64,000 nt of DNA, taken from the NCBI RefSeq assembly GCF_021155765.1, contig NC_060116.1, positions 15,936,584 to 16,000,583 on the forward strand. Direction: 5' to 3'. How positions within the stretch are numbered: the stretch's first letter is position 1; each line of letters begins with the position of its first letter. Made by a program: the position numbers and the translations under genes. Positions 24,901-38,800 of this stretch are shown here, piece after piece. This DNA comes from Diprion similis (lineage: Eukaryota > Arthropoda > Insecta > Hymenoptera > Diprionidae). The notes beneath the pieces were generated by a model. It was not told where the DNA came from. It worked only from the letters and a program-made list of their open reading frames with translations, and did not search any database.

Positions 24901-27900
24901 AGCAGTTTTTCGGCTGTAACTTTTCAGCTATCGCTCGCAGCGTATTGGGACTGCGCTCAATCGATTTCTCTCGCAAAATTACGTCGGAATAGGGCATGCC
25001 AAAATTCACTGCAGCACTTTCCAAAGTCGTCGAAATTTTTACCAAAAATCCAAAGGGGTTAGCCTTACTTTTTCGCTCGTTTTCGGAGCCGAAAATTTTT
25101 CGACTCGGAATCGATTGGTATGACCATCTCTAGACTAAATGGACCCCCAGGAACTCAAAAAACACATGGAGAAGCGCGTCGGACGAACAGCAGAGAAATG
25201 ACGATCAAAATCAGCAGTTTTTCGGCTGTAACTTTTCAGCTATCGCTCGCAGCGTATTGGGACTGCGCTTAATCGATTTCGCTTGCAAAATTACGTCGGA
25301 ATAGGGCATGCCAAAATTCATTGCAGCACTTTCCAAAGTCGTCGAAATTTTCACCAAAAATCCAAAGGGGTTAGCCTTACTTTTTTGCTCATTTTCGGAG
25401 CCGAAAATTTTTCGACTCGGAATCGATTTGTATGACCATCTCTAGACTAAATGGACCCCCAGAAACTCAAAAAACACATGGAAAAGAGCGTCGGACGAAC
25501 AGCAGAGAAATGACGATCAAAATCAGCAGTTTTTCGGCTGTAACTTTTCAGCTATCGCTCGCAGCGTATTGGGACTGCGCTCAATCGATTACTCTCGCAA
25601 AATTACGTCGGAATAGGGCATGCCAAAATTCATTGCAGCACTTTTCAAAGTCGTCGAAATTTCCACCAAAAATCCAAAGGGGTTAGCCTTACTTTTTTGC
25701 TCATTTTCGGAGCCGAAAATTTTTCGACTTGGAATCGATTTGTATGACCATCTCTAGACTAAATGGACCCCCAGGATCTCAAAAAACACATGGAAAAGAG
25801 CGTCGGACGAACAGCAGAGAAATGACGATCAAAATCAGCAGTTTTTCGGCTGTAACTTTTCAGCTATCGCTCGCAGCGTATTGTGACTGCGCTCAATCGA
25901 TTTCTCTCGCAAAATTACGTCGGAATAGGGCATGCCAAAATTCATTGCAGCACTTTCCAAAGTCGTCGAAATTTTCACCAAAAATCCAAAGGGGTTAGCC
26001 TTACTTTTTTGCTCATTTTCGGAGCCGAAAATTTTTCGACTTGGAATCGATTTGTATGACCATCTATAGACTAAATGGACCCCCAGGAACTCAAAAACCA
26101 CATGGAAAAGAGCGTCGGACGAACAGCAGAGAAATGACGATCAAAATCAGCAGTTTTTCGGCTGTAACTTTTCAGCTATCGCTCGCAGCGTATTGGGACT
26201 GCGCTTAATCGATTTCTCTCGCAAAATTACGTCGGAATAGGGCATGCCAAAATTCGATGCAGCACTTTTCAAAGTCGTCGAAATTTTCACCAAAAATCCA
26301 AAGGGGTTAGCCTTACTTTTTTGCTCATTTTCGGAGCCGAAAATTTTTCGACTCGGAATCGATTTGTATGACCATCTCTAGACTAAATGGACCCCTAGGA
26401 ACTCAAAAAACACATGGAAAAGAGCGTCGGACGAACAGCAGAGAAATGACGATCAAAATCAGCAGTTTTTCGGCTGTAACTTTTCAGCTATCGCTCGCAG
26501 CGTATTGGGACTGCGCTTAATCGATTTCTCTCGCAAAATTACGTCGGAATAGGGCATGCCAAAATTCATTGCAGCACTTTTCAAAGTCGTCGAAATTTTC
26601 ACCAAAAATCCAAAGGGGTTAGCCTTACTTTTTTGCTCATTTTCGGAGCCGAAAATTTTTCGACTTGGAATCGATTTGTATGACCATCTCTAGACTAAAT
26701 GGACCCCCAGGATCTCAAAAAACACATGGAAAAGAGCGTCGGACGAACAGCAGAGAAATGACGATCAAAATCAACAGTTTTTCGGCTGTAACTTCTCAGC
26801 TATCGCTTGCAGCGTATTGGGACTGCGCTTGATCGATTTCTCTTGCAAAATTACGTCGGAATAGGGCATGCCAAAATTCATTGCAGCACTTTCCAAAGTC
26901 GTCGAAATTTTCACCAAAAATCCAAAGGGGTTAGCCTTACTTTTTTGCTCATTTTCGGAGCCGAAAATTTTTCGACTCGGAATCGATTTGTATGACCATC
27001 TCTAGACTAAATGGACCCCCAGGAACTCAAAAAACACATGGAAATGATCGTCGGACGAACAGCAGAGAAATGACGATCAAAATCAGCAGTTTTTCGGCTG
27101 TAACTTTTTAGCTATCGCCCGCAGCGTATTGGGACTGCGCTCAATCGATTTCTCTCGCAAAATTACGTCGGAATAAGGCATGCCAAAATTCATCGCAGCA
27201 CTTTCCAAAGTCGTCGAAATTTTTACCAGAAATCCAAAGGGGTTAGCCTTACTTTTTTGCTCATTTTCGGAGCCGAAAATTTTTCGACTCGGAATCGATT
27301 TGTATGACCATCTCTAGACTAAATGGACCCCCAAGTACTCAAAAAACACATGGAAAAGAGCGTCGGACGAACAGCAGAGAAATGACGATCAAAATCAGCA
27401 GTTTTTCGGCTGTAACTTTTCAGCTATCGCTCGCAGCGTATTGGGACTGCGCTTAATCGATTTCTCTCGCAAAATTACGTCGGAACAGGGCATGCCAAAA
27501 TTCGATGCAGCACTTTTCAAAGTCGTCGAAATTTTCACCAAAAATCCAAAGGGGTTAGCCTTACTTTTTTGCTCATTTTCGGAGCCGAAAATTTTTCGAC
27601 TCGGAATCGATTTGTATGACCATCTCTAGACTAAATGGACCCCTAGGAACTCAAAAAACACATGGAAAAGAGCGTCGGACGAACAGCAGAGAAATGACGA
27701 TCAAAATCGGCAGTTTTTCGGCTGTAACTTTTTAGCTATCGCTCGCAGCGTATTGAGACTGCGCTCAATCGATTTCTCTTGCAAAATTACGTCGGAGTAG
27801 GGCATGCCAAAATTCATTGCAGCCCTTTCCAAAGTCGTCGAAATTTTCACCAAAAATCCAAAGGGGTTAGCCTTACTTTTTTGCTCATTTTCGGATCCGA

Positions 27901-30900
27901 AAATTCTTCGACTCGGAATCGATTTGTATGACCATCTCTAGACTAAATGAACCCCCAGGAACTCGAAAAACACATGGAACAGAGCGTCGGACGAACAGCA
28001 GAGAAATGACGATCAAAATCAGCAGTTTTTCGGCTGTAACTTTTTAGCTATCGCCCGCAGCGTATTGGGACTGCGCTCAATCGATTTCTCTCGCAAAATT
28101 ACGTCGGAATAAGGCATGCCAAAATTCATCGCAGCACTTTCCAAAGTCGTCGAAATTTTTACCAGAAATCCAAAGGGGTTAGCCTTACTTTTTTGCTCAT
28201 TTTCGGAGCCGAAAATTTTTCGACTCGGAATCGATTTGTATGACCGTCCATAGACTAAATGGACCCCCTGGAACTCGGAAACCACATGGAAAAGAGCGTC
28301 GGACGAACAGCAGAGAAATGACGATCAAAATCAGCAGTTTTTCGGCTGTAACTTTTCAGCTATCGCTCGCAGCGTATTGGGACTGCGCTCAATCGATTTC
28401 TCTCGCAAAATAACGTCGGAATAGGGCATGCCAAAATTCATTGCAGCACTTTCCAAAGTCGTCGAAATTTTCACCAAAAATCCAAAGGGGTTAGCCTTAC
28501 TTTTTTGCTCATTTTCGGAGCCGAAAATTTTTCGACTTGGAATCGATTTGTATGACCGTCTATAGACTAAATGGACCCCCAGGAACTCAAAAAACACATG
28601 GAAAAGAGCGTCGGACGAACAGCAGAGAAATGACGATCAAAATCAACAGTTTTTCGGCTGTAACTTCTCAGCTATCGCTTGCAGCGTATTGGGACTGCGC
28701 TTGATCGATTTCTCTTGCAAAATTACGTCGGAATAGGGCATGCCAAAATTCATTGCAGCACTTTCCAAAGTCGTCGAAATTTTCACCAAAAATCCAAAGG
28801 GGTTAGCCTTACTTTTTTGCTCATTTTCGGAGCCGAAAATTTTTCGACTCGGAATCGATTTGTATGACCATCTCTAGACCAAATGGACCCCCAGGAACTC
28901 AAAAAACACATGGAAAAGCGCGTCGGACGAACAGCAGAGAAATGACGATCAAAATCAGCAGTTTTTCGGCTGTAACTTTTCAGCTATCGCTCGCAGCGTA
29001 TTGGGACTGCGCTCAATCGATTTCTCTCGCAAAATTACGTCGGAATAGGGCATGCCAAAATTCACTGCAGCACTTTCCAAAGTCGTCGAAATTTTTACCA
29101 AAAATCCAAAGGGGTTAGCCTTACTTTTTCGCTCGTTTTCGGAGCCGAAAATTTTTCGACTCGGAATCGATTGGTATGACCATCTCTAGACTAAATGGAC
29201 CCCCAGGAACTCAAAAAACACATGGAAAAGAGCGTCGGACGAACAGCAGAGAAATGACGATCAAAATCGGCAGTTTTTCGGCTGTAACTTTTCAGCTATC
29301 GCTTGCAGCGTATTGGGACTGCGCTTAATCGATTTCTCTTGCAAAATTACTTCGGAATAGGGCATGCCAAAATTCATTGCAGCACTTTCTAAAGTCGTCG
29401 AAATTTTCACCAAAAATCCAAAGGGGTTAGCCTTACTTTTTTGCTCATTTTCGGAGCCGAAAATTTTTCGACTCGGAATCGATTTGTATGACCATCTCTA
29501 GACCAAATGGACCCCCAGGAACTCAAAAAACACATGGAAAAGCGCGTCGGACGAACAGCAGAGAAATGACGATCAAAATCAGCAGTTTTTCGGCTGTAAC
29601 TTTTCAGCTATCGCTCGCAGCGTATTGGGACTGCGCTCAATCGATTTCTCTCGCAAAATTACGTCGGAATAGGGCATGCCAAAATTCACTGCAGCACTTT
29701 CCAAAGTCGTCGAAATTTTTACCAAAAATCCAAAGGGGTTAGCCTTACTTTTTCGCTCGTTTTCGGAGCCGAAAATTTTTCGACTCGGAATCGATTGGTA
29801 TGACCATCTCTAGACTAAATGGACCCCCAGGAACTCAAAAAACACATGGAGAAGCGCGTCGGACGAACAGCAGAGAAATGACGATCAAAATCAGCAGTTT
29901 TTCGGCTGTAACTTTTCAGCTATCGCTCGCAGCGTATTGGGACTGCGCTTAATCGATTTCGCTTGCAAAATTACGTCGGAATAGGGCATGCCAAAATTCA
30001 TTGCAGCACTTTCCAAAGTCGTCGAAATTTTCACCAAAAATCCAAAGGGGTTAGCCTTACTTTTTTGCTCATTTTCGGAGCCGAAAATTTTTCGACTCGG
30101 AATCGATTTGTATGACCATCTCTAGACTAAATGGACCCCCAGAAACTCAAAAAACACATGGAAAAGAGCGTCGGACGAACAGCAGAGAAATGACGATCAA
30201 AATCAGCAGTTTTTCGGCTGTAACTTTTCAGCTATCGCTCGCAGCGTATTGGGACTGCGCTCAATCGATTACTCTCGCAAAATTACGTCGGAATAGGGCA
30301 TGCCAAAATTCATTGCAGCACTTTTCAAAGTCGTCGAAATTTTTACCAAAAATCCAAAGGGGTTAGCCTTACTTTTTTGCTCATTTTCGGAGCCGAAAAT
30401 TTTTCGACTCGGAATCGATTCGTATGACCATCTATAGACTAAATGGACCCCCAGGAACTCAAAAAACACATGGAAAAGAGCGTCGGACGAACAGCAGAGA
30501 AATGACGATCAAAATCAGCAGTTTTTCGGCTGTAACTTTTCAGCTATCGCTCGCAGCGTATTGTGACTGCGCTCAATCGATTTCTCTCGCAAAATTACGT
30601 CGGAATAGGGCATGCCAAAATTCATTGCAGCACTTTCCAAAGTCGTCGAAATTTTCACCAAAAATCCAAAGGGGTTAGCCTTACTTTTTTGCTCATTTTC
30701 GGAGCCGAAAATTTTTCGACTTGGAATCGATTTGTATGACCATCTATAGACTAAATGGACCCCCAGGAACTCAAAAACCACATGGAAAAGAGCGTCGGAC
30801 GAACAGCAGAGAAATGACGATCAAAATCAACAGTTTTTCGGCTGTAACTTCTCAGCTATCGCTTGCAGCGTATTGGGACTGCGCTTGATCGATTTCTCTT

Positions 30901-33900
30901 GCAAAATTACGTCGGAATAGGGCATGCCAAAATTCATTGCAGCACTTCCCAAAGTCGTCGAAATTTCCACCAAAAATCCAAAGGGGTTAGCCTTACTTTT
31001 TTGCTCATTTTCGGAGCCGAAAATTTTTCGACTTGGAATCGATTTGTATGACCATCTCTAGACTAAATGGACCCCCAGGATCTCAAAAAACACATGGAAA
31101 AGAGCGTCGGACGAACAGCAGAGAAATGACGATCAAAATCAGCAGTTTTTCGGCTGTAACTTTTCAGCTATCGCTCGCAGCGTATTGTGACTGCGCTCAA
31201 TCGATTTCTCTCGCAAAATTACGTCGGAATAGGGCATGCCAAAATTCATTGCAGCACTTTCCAAAGTCGTCGAAATTTTCACCAAAAATCCAAAGGGGTT
31301 AGCCTTACTTTTTTGCTCATTTTCGGAGCCGAAAATTTTTCGACTTGGAATCGATTTGTATGACCATCTATAGACTAAATGGACCCCCAGGAACTCAAAA
31401 ACCACATGGAAAAGAGCGTCGGACGAACAGCAGAGAAATGACGATCAAAATCAGCAGTTTTTCGGCTGTAACTTTTCAGCTATCGCTCGCAGCGTATTGG
31501 GACTGCGCTTAATCGATTTCTCTCGCAAAATTACGTCGGAATAGGGCATGCCAAAATTCGATGCAGCACTTTTCAAAGTCGTCGAAATTTTCACCAAAAA
31601 TCCAAAGGGGTTAGCCTTACTTTTTTGCTCATTTTCGGAGCCGAAAATTTTTCGACTCGGAATCGATTTGTATGACCATCTCTAGACTAAATGGACCCCT
31701 AGGAACTCAAAAAACACATGGAAAAGAGCGTCGGACGAACAGCAGAGAAATGACGATCAAAATCAGCAGTTTTTCGGCTGTAACTTTTCAGCTATCGCTC
31801 GCAGCGTATTGGGACTGCGCTTAATCGATTTCTCTCGCAAAATTACGTCGGAATAGGGCATGCCAAAATTCATTGCAGCACTTTTCAAAGTCGTCGAAAT
31901 TTTCACCAAAAATCCAAAGGGGTTAGCCTTACTTTTTTGCTCATTTTCGGAGCCGAAAATTTTTCGACTTGGAATCGATTTGTATGACCATCTCTAGACT
32001 AAATGGACCCCCAGGATCTCAAAAAACACATGGAAAAGAGCGTCGGACGAACAGCAGAGAAATGACGATCAAAATCAACAGTTTTTCGGCTGTAACTTCT
32101 CAGCTATCGCTTGCAGCGTATTGGGACTGCGCTTGATCGATTTCTCTTGCAAAATTACGTCGGAATAGGGCATGCCAAAATTCATTGCAGCACTTTCCAA
32201 AGTCGTCGAAATTTTCACCAAAAATCCAAAGGGGTTAGCCTTACTTTTTTGCTCATTTTCGGAGCCGAAAATTTTTCGACTCGGAATCGATTTGTATGAC
32301 CATCTCTAGACTAAATGGACCCCCAGGAACTCAAAAAACACATGGAAATGATCGTCGGACGAACAGCAGAGAAATGACGATCAAAATCAGCAGTTTTTCG
32401 GCTGTAACTTTTTAGCTATCGCCCGCAGCGTATTGGGACTGCGCTCAATCGATTTCTCTCGCAAAATTACGTCGGAATAAGGCATGCCAAAATTCATCGC
32501 AGCACTTTCCAAAGTCGTCGAAATTTTTACCAGAAATCCAAAGGGGTTAGCCTTACTTTTTTGCTCATTTTCGGAGCCGAAAATTTTTCGACTTGGAATC
32601 GATTTGTATGACCGTCCATAGACTAAATGGACCCCCTGGAACTCGAAAACCACATGGAAAAGAGCGTCGGACGAACAGCAGAGAAATGACGATCAAAATC
32701 AGCAGTTTTTCGGCTGTAACTTTTCAGCTATCGCTCGCAGCGTATTGTGACTGCGCTCAATCGATTTCTCTCGCAAAATTACGTCGGAATAGGGCATGCC
32801 AAAATTCATTGCAGCACTTTCCAAAGTCGTCGAAAGTTTCACCAAAAATCCAAAGGGGTTAGCCTTACTTTTTTGCTCATTTTCGGAGCCGAAAATTTTT
32901 CGACTTGGAATCGATTTGTATGACCATCTATAGACTAAATGGACCCCCAGGAACTCAAAAACCACATGGAAAAGAGCGTCGGACGAACAGCAGAGAAATG
33001 ACGATCAAAATCAACAGTTTTTCGGCTGTAACTTTTCAGCTATCGCTTGCAGCGTATTGGGACTGCGCTTAATCGATTTCTCTTGCAAAATTACGTCGGA
33101 ATAGGGCATGCCAAAATTCATTGCAGCACTTTCTAAAGTCGTCGAAATTTTCACCAAAAATCCAAAGGGGTTAGCCTTACTTTTTTGCTCATTTTCGGAG
33201 CCGAAAATTTTTCGACTCGGAATCGATTTGTATGACCATCTCTAGACCAAATGGACCCCCAGGAACTCAAAAAACACATGGAAAAGCGCGTCGGACGAAC
33301 AGCAGAGAAATGACGATCAAAATCAGCAGTTTTTCGGCTGTAACTTTTCAGCTATCGCTCGCAGCGTATTGGGACTGCGCTCAATCGATTTCTCTCGCAA
33401 AATTACGTCGGAATAGGGCATGCCAAAATTCACTGCAGCACTTTCCAAAGTCGTCGAAATTTTTACCAAAAATCCAAAGGGGTTAGCCTTACTTTTTTGC
33501 TCGTTTTCGGAGCCGAAAATTTTTCGACTCGGAATCGATTGGTATGACCATCTCTAGACTAAATGGACCCCCAAGTACTCAAAAAACACATGGAAAAGAG
33601 CGTCGGACGAACAGCAGAGAAATGACGATCAAAATCAGCAGGTTTTCGGCTGTAACTTTTCAGCTATCGCTCGCAGCGTATTGGGACTGCGCTTAATCGA
33701 TTTCTCTCGCAAAATTACGTCGGAATAGGGCATGCCAAAATTCATTGCAGCACTTTTCAAAGTCGTCGAAATTTTCACCAAAAATCCAAAGGGGTTAGCC
33801 TTACTTTTTTGCTCATTTTCGGAGCCGAAAATTTTTCGACTCGGAATCGATTTGTATGACCATCTCTAGACTAAATGGACCCCCAAGTACTCAAAAAACA

Positions 33901-36900
33901 CATGGAAAAGAGCGTCGGACGAACAGCAGAGAAATGACGATCAAAATCAGCAGTTTTTCGGCTGTAACTTTTCAGCTATCGCTCGCAGCGTATTGGGACT
34001 GCGCTTAATCGATTTCTCTCGCAAAATTACGTCGGAATAGGGCATGCCAAAATTCGATGCAGCACTTTTCAAAGTCGTCGAAATTTTCACCAAAAATCCA
34101 AAGGGGTTAGCCTTACTTTTTTGCTCATTTTCGGAGCCGAAAATTTTTCGACTCGGAATCGATTTGTATGACCATCTCTAGACTAAATGGACCCCTAGGA
34201 ACTCAAAAAACACATGGAAAAGAGCGTCGGACGAACAGCAGAGAAATGACGATCAAAATCGGCAGTTTTTCGGCTGTAACTTTTTAGCTATCGCTCGCAG
34301 CGTATTGAGACTGCGCTCAATCGATTTCTCTTGCAAAATTACGTCGGAGTAGGGCATGCCAAAATTCATTGCAGCCCTTTCCAAAGTCGTCGAAATTTTC
34401 ACCAAAAATCCAAAGGGGTTAGCCTTACTTTTTTGCTCATTTTCGGATCCGAAAATTCTTCGACTCGGAATCGATTTGTATGACCATCTCTAGACTAAAT
34501 GAACCCCCAGGAACTCGAAAAACACATGGAACAGAGCGTCGGACGAACAGCAGAGAAATGACGATCAAAATCAGCAGTTTTTCGGCTGTAACTTTTTAGC
34601 TATCGCCCGCAGCGTATTGGGACTGCGCTCAATCGATTTCTCTCGCAAAATTACGTCGGAATAAGGCATGCCAAAATTCATCGCAGCACTTTCCAAAGTC
34701 GTCGAAATTTTTACCAGAAATCCAAAGGGGTTAGCCTTACTTTTTTGCTCATTTTCGGAGCCGAAAATTTTTCGACTCGGAATCGATTTGTATGACCGTC
34801 CATAGACTAAATGGACCCCCTGGAACTCGAAAACCACATGGAAAAGAGCGTCGGACGAACAGCAGAGAAATGACGATCAAAATCAGCAGTTTTTCGGCTG
34901 TAACTTTTCAGCTATCGCTCGCAGCGTATTGGGACTGCGCTCAATCGATTTCTCTTGCAAAATAACGTCGGAATAGGGCATGCCAAAATTCATTGCAGCA
35001 CTTTCCAAAGTCGTCGAAATTTTCACCAAAAATCCAAAGGGGTTAGCCTTACTTTTTTGCTCATTTTCGGAGCCGAAAATTTTTCGACTTGGAATCGATT
35101 TGTATGACCGTCTATAGACTAAATGGACCCCCAGGAACTCAAAAAACACATGGAAAAGAGCGTCGGACGAACAGCAGAGAAATGACGATCAAAATCAGCA
35201 GTTTTTCGGCTGTAACTTTTCAGCTATCGCTCGCAGCGTATTGGGACTGCGCTCAATCGATTTCTCTCGCAAAATAACGTCGGAATAGGGCATGCCAAAA
35301 TTCATTGCAGCACTTTCCAAAGTCGTCGAAATTTTCACCAAAAATCCAAAGGGGTTAGCCTTACTTTTTTGCTCATTTTCGGAGCCGAAAATTTTTCGAC
35401 TTGGAATCGATTTGTATGACCGTCTATAGACTAAATGGACCCCCAGGAACTCAAAAAACACATGGAAAAGAGCGTCGGACGAACAGCAGAGAAATGACGA
35501 TCAAAATCGGCAGTTTTTCGGCTGTAACTTTTCAGCTATCGCTTGCAGCGTATTGGGACTGCGCTCAATCGATTCCTTTCGCAAAATTACGTCGGAATAG
35601 GGCATGCCAAAATTCATTGCAGCACTTTCCAAAGTCGTCGAGATTTTCACCAAAAATCCAAAGGGGTTAGCCTTACTTTTTTGCTCATTTTCGGAGCCGA
35701 AAATTTTTCGACTCGGAATCGATTTGTATGACCATCTCTAGACTAAATGGACCCCCAGGAACTCAAAAAACACATGGAAAAGCGCATCGGACGAACAGCA
35801 GAGAAATGACGATCAAAATCAGCAGTTTTTCGGCTGTAACTTTTCAGCTATCGCTTGCAGCGTATTGGGACTGCGCTTAATCGATTTCGCTTGCAAAATT
35901 ACGTCGGGATAGGGCATGCCAAAATTCATTGCAGCACTTTCCAAAGTCGTCGAAATTTTCACCAAAAATCCAAAGGGGTTAGCCTTACTTTTTTGCTCAT
36001 TTTCGGAGCCGAAAATTTTTCGACTCGGAATCGATTTGTATGACCATCTCTAGACTAAATGGACCCCCAGAAACTCAAAAAACACATGGAAAAGAGCGTC
36101 GGACGAACAGCAGAGAAATGACGATCAAAATCAGCAGTTTTTCGGCTGTAACTTTTCAGCTATCGCTCGCAGCGTATTGGGACTGCGCTCAATCGATTAC
36201 TCTCGCAAAATTACGTCGGAATAGGGCATGCCAAAATTCATTGCAGCACTTTTCAAAGTCGTCGAAATTTTCACCAAAAATCCAAAGGGGTTAGCCTTAC
36301 TTTTTTGCTCATTTTCGGAGCCGAAAATTTTTCGACTCGGAATCGATTCGTATGACCATCTCTAGACTAAATGGACCCCCAGGAACTCAAAAAACACATG
36401 GAAAAGAGCGTCGGACGAACAGCAGAGAAATGACGATCAAAATCAGCAGTTTTTCGGCTGTAACTTTTCAGCTATCGCTCGCAGCGTATTGTGACTGCGC
36501 TCAATCGATTTCTCTCGCAAAATTACGTCGGAATAGGGCATGCCAAAATTCATTGCAGCACTTTCCAAAGTCGTCGAAATTTTCACCAAAAATCCAAAGG
36601 GGTTAGCCTTACTTTTTTGCTCATTTTCGGAGCCGAAAATTTTTCGACTTGGAATCGATTTGTATGACCATCTATAGACTAAATGGACCCCCAGGAACTC
36701 AAAAACCACATGGAAAAGAGCGTCGGACGAACAGCAGAGAAATGACGATCAAAATCAACAGTTTTTCGGCTGTAACTTCTCAGCTATCGCTTGCAGCGTA
36801 TTGGGACTGCGCTTGATCGATTTCTCTTGCAAAATTACGTCGGAATAGGGCATGCCAAAATCCATTGCAGCACTTCCCAAAGTCGTCGAAATTTCCACCA

Positions 36901-38800
36901 AAAATCCAAAGGGGTACTTACTTTTTTGCTCATTTTCGGAGCCGAAAATTTTTCGACTCGGAATCGATTGGTATGACCATCTCTAGACTAAATGGACCCC
37001 CAGGAACTCAAAAAACACATGGAAATGATCGTCGGACGAACAGCAGAGAAATGACGATCAAAATCAGCAGTTTTTCGGCTGTAACTTTTCAGCTATCGCT
37101 TGCAGCGTATTGGGACTGCGCTTAATCGATTTCTCTTGCAAAATTACGTCGGAATAGGGCATGCCAAAATTCATTGCAGCACTTTCCAAAGTCGTCGAAA
37201 TTTTCACCAAAAATCCAAAGGGGTTAGCCTTACTTTTTTGCTCATTTTCGGAGCCGAAAATTTTTCGACTTGGAATCGATTTGTATGACCATCTCTAGAC
37301 TAAATGGACCCCCAGGATCTCAAAAAACACATGGAAAAGAGCGTCGGACGAACAGCAGAGAAATGACGATCAAAATCAACAGTTTTTCGGCTGTAACTTC
37401 TCAGCTATCGCTTGCAGCGTATTGGGACTGCGCTTGATCGATTTCTCTTGCAAAATTACGTCGGAATAGGGCATGCCAAAATTCATTGCAGCACTTTCCA
37501 AAGTCGTCGAAATTTTCACCAAAAATCCAAAGGGGTTAGCCTTACTTTTTTGCTCATTTTCGGAGCCGAAAATTTTTCGACTCGGAATCGATTTGTATGA
37601 CCATCTCTAGACTAAATGGACCCCCAGGAACTCAAAAAACACATGGAAATGATCGTCGGACGAACAGCAGAGAAATGACGATCAAAATCAGCAGTTTTTC
37701 GGCTGTAACTTTTCAGCTATCGCTTGCAGCGTATTGGGACTGCGCTTAATCGATTTCTCTTGCAAAATTACGTCGGAATAGGGCATGCCAAAATTCATTG
37801 CAGCACTTTCCAAAGTCGTCGAAATTTTCACCAAAAATCCAAAGGGGTTAGCCTTACTTCTTTGCTCATTTTCGGAGCCGAAAATTTTTCGACTCGGAAT
37901 CGATTTGTATGACCATCTCTAGACTAAATGGACCCCCAGGAACTCAAAAAACACATGGAAAAGCGCGTCGGACGAACAGCAGAGAAATGACGATCAAAAT
38001 CAGCAGTTTTTCGGCTGTAACTTTTCAGCTATCGCTCGCAGCGTATTGGGACTGCGCTCAATCGATTTCTCTCGCAAAATTACGTCGGAATAGGGCATGC
38101 CAAAATTCATTGCAGCACTTTCCAAAGTCGTCGAAATTTTCACCAAAAATCCAAAGGGGTTAGCCTTACTTTTTTGCTCATTTTCGGAGCCGAAAATTTT
38201 TCGACTCGGAATCGATTTGTATGACCATCTCTAGACTAAATGGACCCCCAGGAACTCAAAAAACACATGGAAAAGAGCGTCGGACGAACAGCAGAGAAAT
38301 GACGATCAAAATCAGCAGTTTTTCGGCTGTAACTTTTCAGCTATCGCTTGCAGCGTATTGGGACTGCGCTTAATCGATTTCTCTTGCAAAATTACGTCGG
38401 AATAGGGCATGCCAAAATTCATTGCAGCACTTTCCAAAGTCGTCGAAATTTTCACCAAAAATCCAAAGGGGTTAGCCTTACTTTTTTGCTCATTTTCGGA
38501 GCCGAAAATTTTTCGACTTGGAATCGATTTGTATGACCATCTATAGACTAAATGGACCCCCAGGAACTCAAAAACCACATGGAAAAGAGCGTCGGACGAA
38601 CAGCAGAGAAATGACGATCAAAATCAGCAGTTTTTTGGCTGTAACTTTTCAGCTATCGCTCGCAGCGTATTGGGACTGCGCTCAATCGATTTCTCTCGCA
38701 AAATTACGTCGGAATAGGGCATGCCAAAATTCATCGCAGCACTTTCCAAAGTCGTTGAAATTTCCGCCAAAAATCCAAAGGGATTAGCCTTACTTGTTCC
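12936..38800 (+). repeat. Satellite array: about 83 tandem monomers of 312 bp with higher-order structure
   Basis: The same unit recurs head to tail at exactly 312 bp. An anchor run is gtcggacgaacagcagagaa, followed by ttcggctgtaactttt, gcagcgtattgggactgcgc, ggcatgccaaaattcattgc, ccaaaggggttagccttact and gactaaatggacccccagga. Monomers differ by scattered substitutions. Variants recur at fixed multiples of 312, so blocks of 11-21 monomers have been copied. Each unit holds two aatcgatt palindromes, the 18-bp inverted repeat attttcggagccgaaaat and the dyad cgaaaatttttcg. Since 312 is divisible by three, the same small ORFs (62-90 codons, both strands) reappear in every unit. They end inside the unit, have no domain, and I do not call them genes. 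Confidence 0.97.
15413..15418. repeat. Diagnostic GGATCC monomer variant (higher-order repeat marker 1)
   Basis: In most monomers this site reads ggagcc. In five monomers it is ggatcc, linked to ccgaaaattcttcgac downstream and aaatgaacccc further on. Occurrences start at 15413, 19469, 23213, 27893 and 34445; the intervals are 4056, 3744, 4680 and 6552 bp, which are 13, 12, 15 and 21 monomers exactly. This is the simplest visible marker of the copied blocks. Confidence 0.92.

Noticed and set aside
13043..38787. Dozens of repeated 62-90 codon ORFs on both strands
   Set aside because: They are the same few frames of the 312-bp monomer seen again and again because 312 is a multiple of three. Each ends within its unit, several overlap on opposite strands, and none shows a domain, signal or splice context.
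12936..38800. CRISPR-like or bacterial repeat array
   Set aside because: The units are 312 bp, contiguous, without variable spacers, and sit in an insect genomic context.
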